Positions 30,300-41,212 of a stretch of 64,000 bases of DNA are shown here, piece by piece. This DNA is from Prorocentrum cordatum (Eukaryota; Sar; Dinophyceae; Prorocentrales; Prorocentraceae): NCBI GenBank assembly GCA_963575745.1, contig CAUYUJ010017863.1, forward strand, positions 158,124 through 222,123. The letters run 5' to 3'. Under the pieces are notes generated by a model. The model saw nothing but the letters and a program-made list of their open reading frames with translations. It was not told the DNA's origin and did not search any database. Every line of letters begins with the position of its first letter. Within the stretch, counting starts at the first letter, position 1. The position numbers and the translations under genes are program-made.

Positions 30300-31735
30300 A
30301 GAGGGAGGGAGGGAGGGAGGAGAGGTAGGGGAGGGAGGAAGAGGCGAAGGGGGGGGGGAGGGGAGGGAGGAAGGCGAGGGAGGGAGGGAGGGAGGGAGGG
30401 AGGGAAGGGAGGGAGGCAAGCTAGGTGCGCTCGCGTCATATCTGACGTCCTACCCCTCCCTCCCATCCCTTACCATGGCGCTGATTTTCTCTATCCGCGG
30501 ACGCGTGTCGTAGCGGACCTGTGGCTCCGCGCGCGCGTGCGTAGTGGGTGGTGGTGCACGTGCGTGCGTGCGTGCGTGCGTGTGTGCGTGGTTGTGGTGG
30601 TGGTGTGCTGGTGCTGGTGCTGGTGCTGGTGCTGGTGCTGGTGCTCGTGCTGGTGGTGGTGCTGGTGCTGGTGGTGGTTGTGATGGTGGTGGTGGTGGTG
30701 GTGGTGGTGGTGGTGGTGGTGGTGGTGGTGGTGGTGGTGGTGCGGCGCGGTGGTGGCGGGCGGATGGGCGCGCGAGAAAGAGGCCCGCGCTGGGGCGAGA
30801 ACGCCATCCTGAACGACGGAGGCCAAACACCGATCCGAAAATGAGGCCCCCGTTGCAGCGGGAGCACCATTCGGAACGATTCGGGAGCAGAAATGAGGCC
30901 GGCGCCTCAGCGAGAGCATCATTAAAAAAAAACGCAGGCGAAAACCCGTTTCCCGGGAATCCTGTGTGTAAAAAAACAATACGCGGGGGGCGTTCGGCCC
31001 GAAAATGACGCCGGCGCCTCAGCGAGAGTCGTTTCCCGGGATTTCCCGGGCATCCTGTGTGTAAAAAAACAGTACGCGGAGAATGCGCGGTCATCACCCG
31101 GACGCCATCAGGGGAAGAGGGAGAGTATTTTTATATTGAGTGAGTAATTGTGGAGGGAGGAAGAGGCGAAGGGGGGGGAGGAAGAGCCGAAGAGGCGGAG
31201 GGAGGGAGGGAGGGGAGGGAGGGGAGGGAGGAAGAGGCGAAGGGGGACAAGCTGGGTGCGCTCGCGCCATGCCTGACATCCTACCCCTCCCTTCAATTCC
31301 TTCCCATTGCGCTGAATTTTCTCTGAACGCGGACGCGTGTCATGGCCGACCTAGAACACAGAAGAAACAATCATCGTGCGATGCGCAATCAGAAAAGGGG
31401 AGCTGCGTACATCTGGGGAGGTGGAGGAGAAGGATGTAGCGGGTGAGCAGGAGGATGAGCAAGAGTAAAAGGAGAAGGACGAGGAAGGAGGAGGACGAGG
31501 ACGAACAGTATCAGCAGGAACTGGAGTGGAAGGAGTGGGAGCAGCAGGAAAACCAGGGCAAGGCGGAGGAGGGGAAATGAGGGGGGCGGCAACGATGAAA
31601 AGGACTCGGATCCAGAAAAGTGTCCCGCGCTGGGGTGAGAGCGCCAGTCTGAACGACGGGAGCACAATGCCGATCCGAAGATGAGGCCCCCGCTGCCGCG
31701 GGAGCACCATCTTGAAACACCGAGATCGGACTGTA
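30300..31735. repeat. Two-copy tandem duplication of about 0.8 kb containing a GGT microsatellite
   Basis: Copy 1 (30300-31110) and copy 2 (31140-31735) share GGAGGAAGAGGCGAAGGGGG, GTGCGCTCGCG, TCTACCC-type text, GCGGACGCGTGTC, GCGCTGGGG(C/T)GAGA and GATCCGAA(A/G)ATGAGGCCCC in the same order. Copy 1 also contains GT/GGT runs (30545-30745). Within copy 1, GCCGGCGCCTCAGCGAGAG and CATCCTGTGTGTAAAAAAAC-like words are themselves duplicated. Confidence 0.8.
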
Positions 31736-32011
31736 AAACACACATCGGGAACACCAGCAGCTGAAATCGTGTGTGTGTGTGAGAGAGAATCCAGTCGCGG
31801 AGAGGGCTTACATCTTCCGCACAGAGTCAGGGGAGAAAAGAAGCGCAGCGCCTTCAGAACGTGCAGTTAATGAAGAGGGCGAAACACGGGACGGCAGGGG
31901 CCAGGAAGGGGACAGGCGGGGGGAGGTGAGAAGAGCTGGAGGGTGGGGCCTGGGATCGGGGAAGGGAAAAAGGGTGGGGCTCGGGAGGGGGCTTGAGGGT
32001 TCCTACACGGT
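31736..32011. other. Spacer, no recognisable gene
   Basis: A short GT run at 31768 and G-rich sequence. No gene. Confidence 0.35.
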
Positions 32012-32200
32012 ACTCGGGAGCGGCCAAGAGGGGGGTGTCCAAGAGGGGGGTGTGCAAATCATGACCGGCGGCATGTGCGCGGCCCAGCGGGGGGGCCAGG
32101 GACGTAATGAAATAAGAAGAGGCGCCACGAAATCTGGGGAACTATCATGGCCCCCGCCATGATATCCCCCCCCTAGTCATCACCCCCCTCTTTCCCCCCC
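32012..32200. repeat. Dispersed repeat R1, unoccupied copy
   Basis: Matches 11411-11563 plus 11733-11785 but reads straight through CATGATATCCCC where the other copy has element M. It is the natural empty site for that insertion. Confidence 0.9.
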
Positions 32201-32672
32201 CCGAGCTGCCCGACGAGGCAAAACGAAACCCTAGGAAACCACTGGCGCGCAGCGCGAGAGCACAGCCCGGACGAGAGCTGGGCGGGGACGGAAGGGGGGA
32301 GGCGAGCGGAGAGCGAGCACCGCGCAGGACCGCCGAGGCCGCGAGCGGAAGAATACTGGGGCGGGCAGCGGAGGGCCGGGGGACGGAAGGGGAGCAGCAC
32401 GGGCTCCTCCTCCTGCTCCTCCTCCTGCTCCTCCTCCTTCTCCTTCCCGCAATGGCTTCATCAGCATGAGGAGGAGGAGGAGGAGGAGGAGGAGGAGGAG
32501 GAGGAGGAGGAGGAGGAGGAGGAGGGGGAGCCGGCTGGGCTGCGACCATGGCAAGCATCACGACGTTGATGACGCCGAGCAGCAGCAGGCAGGGGACGGC
32601 CACGACGTAGTGCTGGCAGGTGTTGCCGCTGGACCAGTAGCTGCCGTCGAACCTCGGGGGGGCGTCGCCGAA
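32201..32672 (-). CDS. Candidate exon with one membrane helix, ending in poly-Pro and repeats
   Basis: After a stop at 32673-32675 the minus frame reads FGDAPPRFDGSYWSSGNTCQ, then HYVVAVPCLLLLGVINVVML, a good membrane helix, followed by poly-Pro encoded by the GGA run at 32465-32526. The first 50 residues look protein-like; the rest is repeat and R1 sequence. I recognise no family. It may be one exon of a larger gene or a fragment. Confidence 0.25.
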
Positions 32673-34534
32673 TCACATCATGGTCGTCGTCGTGGTCGCC
32701 AGCGTCGTCGTCACCGTCATCGTCATCGTCGCCAGCCTCATCCTCACCTCGACCGTGCGGCCGCACAAACTTCTTTCTTCTGTCGCCCTGTGCCGGCCAG
32801 GCCACCCTCTCCATGTGTCCGCCACTGTGACCCCCTTGGTGCGTCGAGGCGTGGCAGAATGCCAAGTGCTGTCTGGTAGGGCCCCTGCAAGCCTTCAAAG
32901 GCAACCCGACCTACCCACGCAGTTCTGCAAGCATCGTCCCCGCCAAGATGGCCAGCATTGCCTCAAGAAGCATCCGACAGCTCCCAAGCAGACCTCAAGA
33001 GGTACCAAACGAGCCCACCAGGCTCCCAAAGACGAGAAAGAGAAAGAGAGTAACCTTCGTTCCATCAACGATGCGGCTCTGTTTGGACAAGTTGTCGAGT
33101 TTCCGGTGGCTTCGGTCGGTTGTATTGACCTCTAATCGCATTCAACCAGATTCCAGTGGAACACGTCTAGATTGTCCTAGACAAATCAAAAGGAAAGGGC
33201 ACATAGGGATTACTCTGCCGCCTAGCTCTTAGCCGCACCCCCTGGCTGATATGCTTTTGTGCGACAGTCTGTCTGCTTCTCGCGCCCAAGAGAGCTCCCC
33301 CACTTCAGACACTCAAGTATTTCTTTCCTCCTCCTCCTTCACCATCTCCTCCTCCACCTCCGCCCCTTCCTTCAAACAGCGGCGTGGGCGGGGGGCACAA
33401 TGAGTATAATACATTCCAGCAGCTGCAGCAGCCGGCGCCGTGCGGCTGGTGGTGCGACAAGACGATCGGTCTAGTACCTGTGCTGCGCTCCCCCTGGGGG
33501 CTGAAGCGAAGGATGCAGCCGGATGTTGTTGTTTTCTTTTTGGGGTGGGCAAGGCGGACGTGGAAGACAAGGGAAGGAAAGGAGAAAAGGACGGTGAAGG
33601 GACGCGGTTGGATGGGGGCGATGAAGGGGCATGGGAGAGGAGGAATACGAAGCACAGGAGGCGCATAGGGCAGGAGGGGGGGAGAGGGAGGTGCAGAGGA
33701 CGAGAGAAGAAGAATGACGAGTAGGAGTAACAGCATATACGAGACGGATGAGCACCATCAGCAGCAGTAGCAGAAGCAGCAGAGATCACCACGCACAAGG
33801 GGGACGAAGGCGGCGGCTGCTGCTCCTCCCCCTGCCTGCTACTCCCCCTAGCTTTCCTCGTCGTTGTCCTGGTCCCCGTTGTCGGTCGTCGATTATCCTC
33901 CTCCTCCTCCTCCTCCTCCTTTTCCCCGTCCTCCTGCAGCCGAAACAAGAGAGAACAGAGGCGGGTCAAGAAGCCAAAAGGGGGGGAGGTCATCTCGTCC
34001 TATTCTGGCCACGGCCCCCTGTTCCTCTTCTCCTTCTACTCCTCCCCCCCCTTTCCCTCTTCCTCCTCCCCATCATACTCCTCCACGTCATCTCGAACCA
34101 TCCCCCTTCACCTCCTCATCTTCCTCCTCCGTCCTTTCTCCCACCGCCTCCCCCCCTCCTCCTCTCCCCCCCCCCCTCCCCTCCGCCCTCCTTCCCCCCC
34201 GTCGGAGCGACCATGAGGGGATACCATCTTGGAGCCTCCTGAAGCCTTCAGGTGCCTCGCGGGGCGGCCCCCTGGGGCCCTTCTGAGCCCCCCCCTGAGA
34301 CCTCCTGGAGCGTCCTGGGGCGTCTTGGGGCGTACTGGAGCCTGCCGAAGCTTCCTGGGATCCCATTGGGCTGCGATGCCTAGCCCGAGGTTGAGGGTGG
34401 ACGGCTGCGGAAAACCCCAGGAATGCGCCCCAGCGCGCCCCGAGGCGGCCCTGTGGTGGGGGGACGGGTGCACCCATAAGCCACCCAAATAAGTGAACCA
34501 AGACATACGCGTTCAGAGGGCCGTCGGTTCACTT
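32673..34534. other. Spacer with pyrimidine-rich segments, no recognisable gene
   Basis: Bases 32680-32750 have GTCGTC and CATCGTCATCG words. Bases 33320-33375 and 33890-34200 are CTCC-rich. Numerous frames are open across these but none has a domain. Confidence 0.45.
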
Positions 34535-35060
34535 ATGTTCGGTGCCCAGAGGTCCCGATTATGTTAGGTATCATTGGCCCCGGGACGTTCCAGGACACAT
34601 CAGACCGCCCCAAGAAGCCCCAGGAATCACCAGGAGTCCCCAGGAAATGCAACGATGTACATATGTGTCTATATTCTCATCATTATTATTCATGTATAAA
34701 CATATAAACGTGTATACATGTATGTATATATATATATGTGTAGACGCACATAACTGACAATCTATATATAACGAATATGGTATGTGTCATTGGCCCCAGG
34801 CGGTTGTGTCTATATATCGTTATTAATATTATAAATACATGTATATATATATATCGCTATATACATTGACCTGTATATATATATATCGATATACACATAT
34901 AAAACTATATACGACAAATGTGTTACGTATCATTGGCCCCAGGAGGTTCCAGGACTCATCAGACAGCCCCACGAAGCCTCAGGAAGCACCAGGAGACTCC
35001 AGGAAACGCCACGAGACCAAATGAGGCCACGATGCCCCAGGAGCCCGCCAGAGCGCCCGC
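34535..35060. repeat. Three dispersed copies of a CATTGGCCCC unit around TA-rich microsatellites
   Basis: TATCATTGGCCCC at 34568, TGTCATTGGCCCC near 34787 and TATCATTGGCCCC at 34927. The first and third continue with GTTCCAGGA and CATCAGAC and CCCAGGAA(T/G)CACCAGGAG. Between them lie ATATATAT runs with the hexamer ATATCG (34680-34905). Confidence 0.82.
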
Positions 35061-35689
35061 AACAAACGTAAACTTGATGCGGATGTGAACCTGGAAACCA
35101 GGCGTCCAGGAATCCAAGATTCACCAGCAAATCCAAGGCGGCCGAGTTTTGCGCAGACGTCGCTTTTCCATGAAAGCATGATGTCTGCGCAGAATCGATC
35201 TTTTACAGAGTGGAGTCCACTCGGAGGCATCTTGGAGCCGTCGCGGGGCCCTCTTCGGCCCTGGAACAGCCTCGAGAGGAAGGGCCGAGATCCGTAGAAC
35301 TGCCGCCCCCTCTGGAAAGCCCTGGCAAGCGGGTCAAGCCGCTGAGTTTCCTGCTTGTGCCACCGCTATGCAGTTGCCCTATCACCAGCGGGGCAGCGCA
35401 CTCCAGAACGGGGGCTGTCGAGAGAATGAATGAGTAAGGACTTTTCTTCCGCGGCTGTCGCGCCTTTACCCCGTATACTTGTTCCATGGACATCACACGC
35501 AGGCCTTGTGTCCGCTAACGACATCAACAGAGGCCCCGCAACAGCGTTAAACCGCCCAGCGCCCTAATCCCTACGTCTCTTCTTCGGTGCCCAGAGGTCA
35601 CCCGAAGCGAAGCTCAAGTTCCTCCTCCTCCTCCTCCTCCTCCTCCTCCTGAGGAGGAGGCGGAGGGGAAGAGAAGAGGGCCCCACGAC
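35061..35689. other. Spacer, no recognisable gene
   Basis: Near 35150 TTTGCGCAGACGTCGCTTTTCC faces GATGTCTGCGCAGAATCG, a short inverted repeat. A short CTC run is at 35622-35655. No gene. Confidence 0.45.
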
Positions 35690-36310
35690 GGCCCAACGCT
35701 TCGCGGCGGCCCAAGAGCCCACAAGATCGCCCCAAGACGGCCCAATATGTCTCCAAGATGGTCCCAAAACGGCCCAATAAGGCCCCAAGACGGTCCACGA
35801 CGCATCCAAGACGGCCCAAGAGCCCCCCAAGACGGCTCCAAGAGTGTGCCGCGCCCACAAGGCCCCAAGAGGCTCACACTCCCCCCCAGGAAGCCTCAAG
35901 AGGCTCCCAAGAGGCTCCCAAGATGTCCCTCTCCGCCGCCGTTGTCGCCGCCGCCGTCGTCGTCGTTCCCCTTCAGGGTCGGCGGCACCGGCCGTAAGGC
36001 CTTCGCAATATCTTGATCCAGACGTCACTTCTGCAGGGAAAGAGAGAGAGAGAGAGAGACAGAAAGAGAGGGAGAGAGAGAGAGAGAGACAGGGAATGCT
36101 CCAATGTCGCCAAGAAAGAAAGGCTCGCGAAGGCCTCATGGTTGACTTCCGTCGTCATCGTCGCCGTCGCTGTCGCCGTCATCGTCGTCGTCATATTCCT
36201 CCCTCCTCCTCTTCCTCTTCCTCCTCCTTCTCCTCCTTCTCCTCCTCCCCCTTCTCCTCCTCCTCCTCCTCCTCCTCCTCCTCCTCCTCCTCCTCCTCCT
36301 CCTCCTCCTC
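35690..36310. repeat. GCCCAAGA-rich block, GA run and CTC run
   Basis: Bases 35690-35935 are packed with GGCCCAAGA-type words. Bases 35972-36000 (CAGGGTCGGCGGCACCGGCC) match the right end of the insert at 15850. Bases 36035-36092 are a GA run. Bases 36205-36310 are a CTC run. Confidence 0.82.
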
Positions 36311-36800
36311 CCCCGAGAAGCCAGGCGACCAGGATCCCAGAAAACCCGAACCCCCTAGAATTTTGTAAATTTCGTCTTCTTGTCGAAAATTTCAAAATTC
36401 TAATTTCGAAATTTTCAAGATTCCCATGGGTTGGGGAATCCGAGAAGCCAGGCGACCAGGATACCCGAAAAACCGAACCGCCTAGAATTTTGGCAAAAAT
36501 AAGCGTTTTTTTTTCTCCGAAAATTTCGAACATTCCAAACACTTTGAAACTTTCGAAAACAAATCACAATTTTCAGTATTCCCAGGGGCCGGGGAATCCG
36601 AGAAGCCAGGCGACCAGGATATCCGAAAACCCGAAACCCTAAAATTTGGGACATTTCGATTTTTTTTGTAAAATTTCGAAAATTCCAAACACTTTGAACA
36701 TTTCGAAAATTTCAAAAAATGACAATTTCGAAATTTTCAAAATTCCCAGGGGCCGGGGAATCCGAAATCCAGCCAACCAGGAATCCGAAAACCCCACAAG
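36311..36800. repeat. AT-richer tandem repeat, three full copies and one decayed
   Basis: GAGAAGCCAGGCGACCAGGA starts at 36314, 36442 and 36600, and a decayed GAAATCCAGCCAACCAGGAA near 36763. Units are 128-160 bp and differ by expansions of TTTCGAAAATTTC words. Each ends with CCC(A/C)(T/G)GGG(C/T)(C/T)GGGGAATCC. Unusually AT-rich for the window. Confidence 0.9.
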
Positions 36801-37502
36801 GAATCCCGACAGCCCTGAGATCTCCTCGAGAGGCGTCCGCGATTCCACTGACCCCCCAGGTCCAGGGAGGAGGAAGTTGATGGAATGAGGAGGGGTGCGA
36901 GGGGTGAGGAAGAGGAGAAGGAGGAGGAGGAGGAGGAGGAAGAGAAGGAGAGAGGAGTGACGTGAAAGCCCCCAAGATGGTATCCCCTCATGGTCGCCCA
37001 CTCCCCTCCCCCCCTCCCTCGAACCCCTCCCTCCCCCCCATTGGTCCCCTCCTCCGCCCCGCCCCTCCCCCTGCTTCCCTGACTACCTGACTACCTACCA
37101 GACCACCCCAACCCAACCCGAAGACCCGAATTTGACCCGAATTTCGGGTTGGGGGGGTACGGATTCCATATGTTTTTTCCATGTTCCCCGACCCCCCCCA
37201 CACTGGAAATCGAGGATAAGTTTGGGCCTACGGGTTGGGTTGGGGTGGTTTGGTGGGTGGTGATTCCCTCCGTGGGGCGGCGCCTGCTTCCGGAGAGTGG
37301 CCCTGGGAGGGGCTTCGTGCGCCGTCTGGTGGGCTCCGTGCGCGGTCCTCGGAGGCGGGCCGCGCCGATCCGGGCCGAGCCACGGCCCGATCCTGCCGAG
37401 GCCTCGCTATCGTCGCGGCCATCGTCGCCGCCTTGGAGTCTTCACGACGGCGGCGGCCTCTGTTCCCGCTGCGTGATTCCAGTGATGGATGAGCGTTTCG
37501 AC
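36801..37502. other. Spacer, no recognisable gene
   Basis: A short GGA run at 36915-36950. Near 37105-37250 CCCAACCCGAA words and their inverse GGGTTGGG occur. No gene. Confidence 0.4.
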
Positions 37503-37682
37503 TACAGTCGGGGCGTTGACCTAAGGAACCCTAAATAAGGAACGAGGCCCCTTTTGTCCATGGGTTAACCTTCGATTTCCTGTCGAAAACATAAGGAAAA
37601 CCTGAGGCAAGCTGTGAAACACGTAAGGAACGCGGAGCCCCTCCCCAATGAGAAGGGTTCCTTCTTCAGGGCCCCGACTGTA
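37503..37682. mobile_element. Element A, copy 4 (best preserved)
   Basis: Perfect ends TACAGTCGGGGC and GCCCCGACTGTA, 180 bp. The left subterminal word CTAAGGAACCCTAAATAAGG and right AGAAGGGTTCCTTCTTCAGG are conserved across copies. No coding. Confidence 0.93.
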
Positions 37683-37877
37683 GCATCAGCACCAACTCGC
37701 GCAAATAGACAGACCATCGTCGTCGCCGTAGCGATCCTCTCTGGTCCAAGGCTTGCTCCAGGTCACGATTACACCAGCCGATCGAGCCCGTCCGGTCCAT
37801 CCCGGAAGGAAGAACATGCCGTGAACCGATCCGGCGGCCCGTTCCAGATCCCGATCGACGGTCGATGGAGCAGCGAA
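37683..37877. other. Spacer, no recognisable gene
   Basis: No feature seen. Confidence 0.35.
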
Positions 37878-38036
37878 CCAGGATTCCGACCAGCCACAAC
37901 TGGGGGAGCTGTGGTCCTTACCCCCCTGGGGGAGCCCATCGCATCGACGACCTCTCGAGAGGGGTGTCGAAATCGATGGGTCCCCCAGGGCGGTAAGGAC
38001 CACAGCTCCCCCTGTTGTGGCTGGCCTGGGACTGGA
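37878..38036. repeat. Near-perfect palindrome, arms about 75 bp
   Basis: The left arm contains GACCAGCCACAACTGGGGGA and GCTGTGGTCCTTACC. The right arm contains GGTAAGGACCACAGCTCCCC and TGTTGTGGCTGGCC. The centre is ACCTCTCGAGAGGGGT near 37950. Only a handful of mismatches. It could extrude a long hairpin. Confidence 0.9.
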
Positions 38037-38151
38037 GCACCGCCATGCATCGACTGTATCGTCGACTGAGCCCCGGCAGATGGATCCCACGATCTATGAG
38101 CCCGGATCCATGCATCGACGCTCGGACTGCAATCGCTGGATCGGGTACTGC

Positions 38152-38342
38152 GGGATGACGATTAATTAAAAAAATGGGAGAGAACGATTAAAACAAAGTT
38201 TCCTGCTATTTCTGCACAATTTTCTGACTGGCGGAGAACGATTAAAACAAATAGTTTTCCAGCCCGCGGCCGGTCTTTTCTAATCGTCATCCCGGGCGCC
38301 GCCGCGTGAACACGACCCCCGGTCATTTATTAATCGTCATCC
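38152..38342. mobile_element. Candidate element with 13-bp terminal inverted repeats
   Basis: GGGATGACGATTA at 38152-38164 and TAATCGTCATCCC at 38281-38293 are perfect inverses, 142 bp apart end to end. A further TAATCGTCATCC lies at 38331-38342. Inside, GAGAACGATTAAAACAAA occurs twice. No coding. Confidence 0.8.
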
Positions 38343-39049
38343 TCCATTACCCACAACTTCTGGTCGAAGGCTCAGTCCGCAAGGAGCGGATCGGGCCATC
38401 GGCGAACCGAACACTGCAAAAGGACAATAGATGCTCGATTGCTACGATCCTCCACCTCGGCCGACGATCGATAGATCGGCGATCCGCGATTTACGAGCGA
38501 GCCCCCGTCGATGGTCCAAGGCCTTCTAAGTCGCGGTCGTTGTCCTCGGTCCAGGGGCTCGATTGCCTTGCGAAGGGGAAGGCGCTTCAGAGGAAGGAAG
38601 AGAAGCACAAGGACGATAAAGAAGCGTCCCTGCATCTCCCCTCCCCATCCGGCCCCGAAGCCTCAGCGGTGGAGTTGCCGGCGGTGGAGTGTCGTACTCC
38701 TTCCACCCACCAAGGGGTCTAAGGCATGCCGACGATCCAGAGGAATGCAGCTTGTTGGACGTTGGACAGAATGCCCCTGTTGCTTCTCCTCCTCCTCTTC
38801 CTCCTTCTCCTCCGCCTCCTCCTCCTCCTCAACCTCCTCCTCCGTGTTTTTCGCACATACTCTCAATGCTGTGCCGCGGCACCAAAGAAGTGTCTGTCAC
38901 ACGGTGGCAACAGGACTTCCAAGCGGAAAACACACCACGCAAGCAACCTGGACTGGTGGCACATTCAGCTACGCCTCCTTCTCTTCCGCCTCCTCGTGAG
39001 GCACTGAAGCACTGATGGCAGTAAAGTCTCCCGACGAAGCCATCCCCCC
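38343..39049. other. Spacer, no recognisable gene
   Basis: A short CTCCTC stretch at 38785-38845. Nothing else recognised. Confidence 0.4.
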
Positions 39050-39262
39050 TCCTGCTCCTCCTCCTGCTCCTGCTCCTCCTCCATCCCCTCCTCCTCCTCC
39101 TCCTCCTCCTCCTCCTCCTCTTCCTGCTCCTCCTCCTGCTCCTCCTCCTCCTGCTCCTCCTCCTCCTCCTCCTCCTCCTCCTGCTCCTCCTCCTGCTTCT
39201 CCTCGTCCTGCTCCTCCTCCTGCTCCTCCTCCTCCTCCTCCTGCTCCTCCTCCCTCTCTTCC
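39050..39262. repeat. CTC/TGC trinucleotide run
   Basis: (CTC)n regularly interrupted by TGC, giving a loose CTCCTCCTGCTC period. Inverse-strand GGA runs lie at 39355-39410. Confidence 0.92.
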
Positions 39263-40784
39263 TCCTGTCCTCCAGCGGTTGGAAGAAGCGGGGTGGTGCC
39301 ACCAAAGGGTGCGGGGGGGGAAGGGTGAGGGGCAACCATGCGCACTTTCCCCTTAGGAGGAGGAGGAGGAGGAGGAGGAGGCGGAGGCCGAGGAGGAGGA
39401 GGAGGAGGATCGACTATCGCATTCGTCCTCCCCGTCCTTCTGCTGATCGGTTATCGCATTTGTCCTCCCCATCCTTCTGCTGATGCTGCCCCTGTTCCTG
39501 CTTCACCTCGGGCAACTCTCGGCTTTCAGTGTCCTGCCATGCAGGGGGTAACTTAACACAATTCCCCTGTACTGGTCGCCCTTTTCATCCTCATACTGCT
39601 GCTGATGCTGCCGCTTTTCCTCCACTACCACGGGCAACTCTCAGCTTAAATACAATGTCCTGCCGTCTCGACCTCTAGATCCGACGAGCATGCGGGGAGG
39701 CAGCAAGGTCCGAGCACCAGAAGCGCGGCTGCGGTACGGTGCCCTTCTTGCCCCCACCCGACAAGCTGCGATAGCCAATCGTTTAAGGATTTCGGCCCCG
39801 CTCGCCCCGCCCACAGCCGCCCACATGACCCGGCGGCACAGCCCCGCGTGTCCCAGAGGACCCCTGGGAATCCCGCCCCACTGTCGGCCCGCCCGCCGGG
39901 CGATAATGCCCCGGCGGCCCAGCCCCAGAGTGCCCCCGAGGATCCCTTGCAATCCCAGGCGCCGCCGTGTAAAGACAAGACAGCCGACCTGGCAGAAAGG
40001 CAACGGCCGATTACTGGTGACGGAGGCCATGACAAACAAGGTGGTTAAACATGACAGGTAACATAACGGGAGCTCGTATGGCACGTTCAACTCCAGATCC
40101 GACTGTAGTCGCACTGCGCTTCTGCGCAGTGCTTTGAAGCCCTGACTGGCGGTCTCGCCGCCAGGGGGCGAGGTCACAGCAGCCGCAGACACCATCTGCC
40201 GAATCTGTTTTGCAGCTCGCCATGCTCCACGGCGCCAAAGCGATGAAGCCCCTGCTGCCCACCTGGGGCCATCGCCAGAGCCGCAGCTTGCTCCCTCGCG
40301 GCCGAGTGGCAGACGAGCCCCCCCCATTTCCCATCCTCTCCTCCCCCACTCACTCCCATGGCGGTACCCAGCGGACGGAAGAAGTAGGTAGAAACATGAA
40401 GTAGGAAGGCGTTGGAAATAAATTGGGTTTCCGCCCGCCTCCTGAAGAGGAAGGAAGAAGGAAAACCACCCGACTCTTGAAGTAGGAAGGCGCTGAAAGT
40501 AGATTGGAATCTGGGAATCCAAAAATACCTGCTTTCAACGACCGATGGGTTGATGGGCACTCCCTGTCCCTCCTCTCCCTCCCCTCCCCCTCCTGCACTC
40601 GGAGCCCAACGGACGGCGCCAGCCCCGCGAACCGCCGTGCTCCGCCGCCGGCATGGCCCGCGCCGGCGCGGCCCTCCGCCGCGGGGCCGCCCCCACCCCT
40701 CCCCGAAGGCGCCGCGGCGGGCTTCCCGCAGGGGGGGGGGGCCTCTGGCCGCCGGCCCTCGCGGGGGCGGGCGCGGAGGAGAGG
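39263..40784. other. Spacer, no recognisable gene
   Basis: CATCCTTCTGCTGAT-like text is doubled at 39430-39490. GAAGTAGGAAGGCG occurs at 40398 and 40480 with related flanks. No gene is recognised in the long frames, which owe their length to GC content. Confidence 0.4.
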
Positions 40785-40930
40785 AGGAGGAGGAGGAGGA
40801 GGAGGAGGAGGAGGAGGAGGAGGAGGAGGAGGAGAGGAGGAGGAGGAGGAGGAGGAGGAGGAGGAGGAGGAGGAGGAGGAGGAGGAGAGGAGGAGGAGGA
40901 GGAGGAGGAGGAGGAGGAGGAGGAGGAGGT
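40785..40930. repeat. GGA trinucleotide run
   Basis: (GGA)n interrupted by two GAGAGGA phase shifts, so poly-Glu, poly-Arg and poly-Gly frames alternate. Confidence 0.94.
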
Positions 40931-41090
40931 CTTCCGAGCGGAGCGCGCGCGCGCGCGCGACGCGCCCCTCGCGGAGCGAGGTCGGCCCCCGCGCCCCGGG
41001 CGGCGGAGGGTGGAGGCGCGGGACGGGTGGTGGGAGGGGGGGGGCGAGCAGAGACAGGCTCGGGATGGGTGTGATGGGAGGGGGCAGCTC

Positions 41091-41212
41091 GCCATCGCTC
41101 GGACGTCCATTCCCCGTGCACGCTTCGACTTCGTGCGTGTGTGCTTTACCGGATGGGTCAAGATGTTCCTCGATGGCCCTCGCGGGAAAAATGCACACGT
41201 CCGAGCGATACC
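41091..41212. mobile_element. Element C, copy 2
   Basis: Ends GCCATCGCTCGGACGT and ACGTCCGAGCGATACC. The interior has TTCGTGCGTGTGTG and GATGTTCCTCGATGGCC. 122 bp. Confidence 0.9.

Noticed and set aside
32673-32760. GTCGTC/CATCGTC run as an Asp-rich coding region
   Set aside because: A stop separates it from the protein-like frame downstream and the run itself is low complexity.
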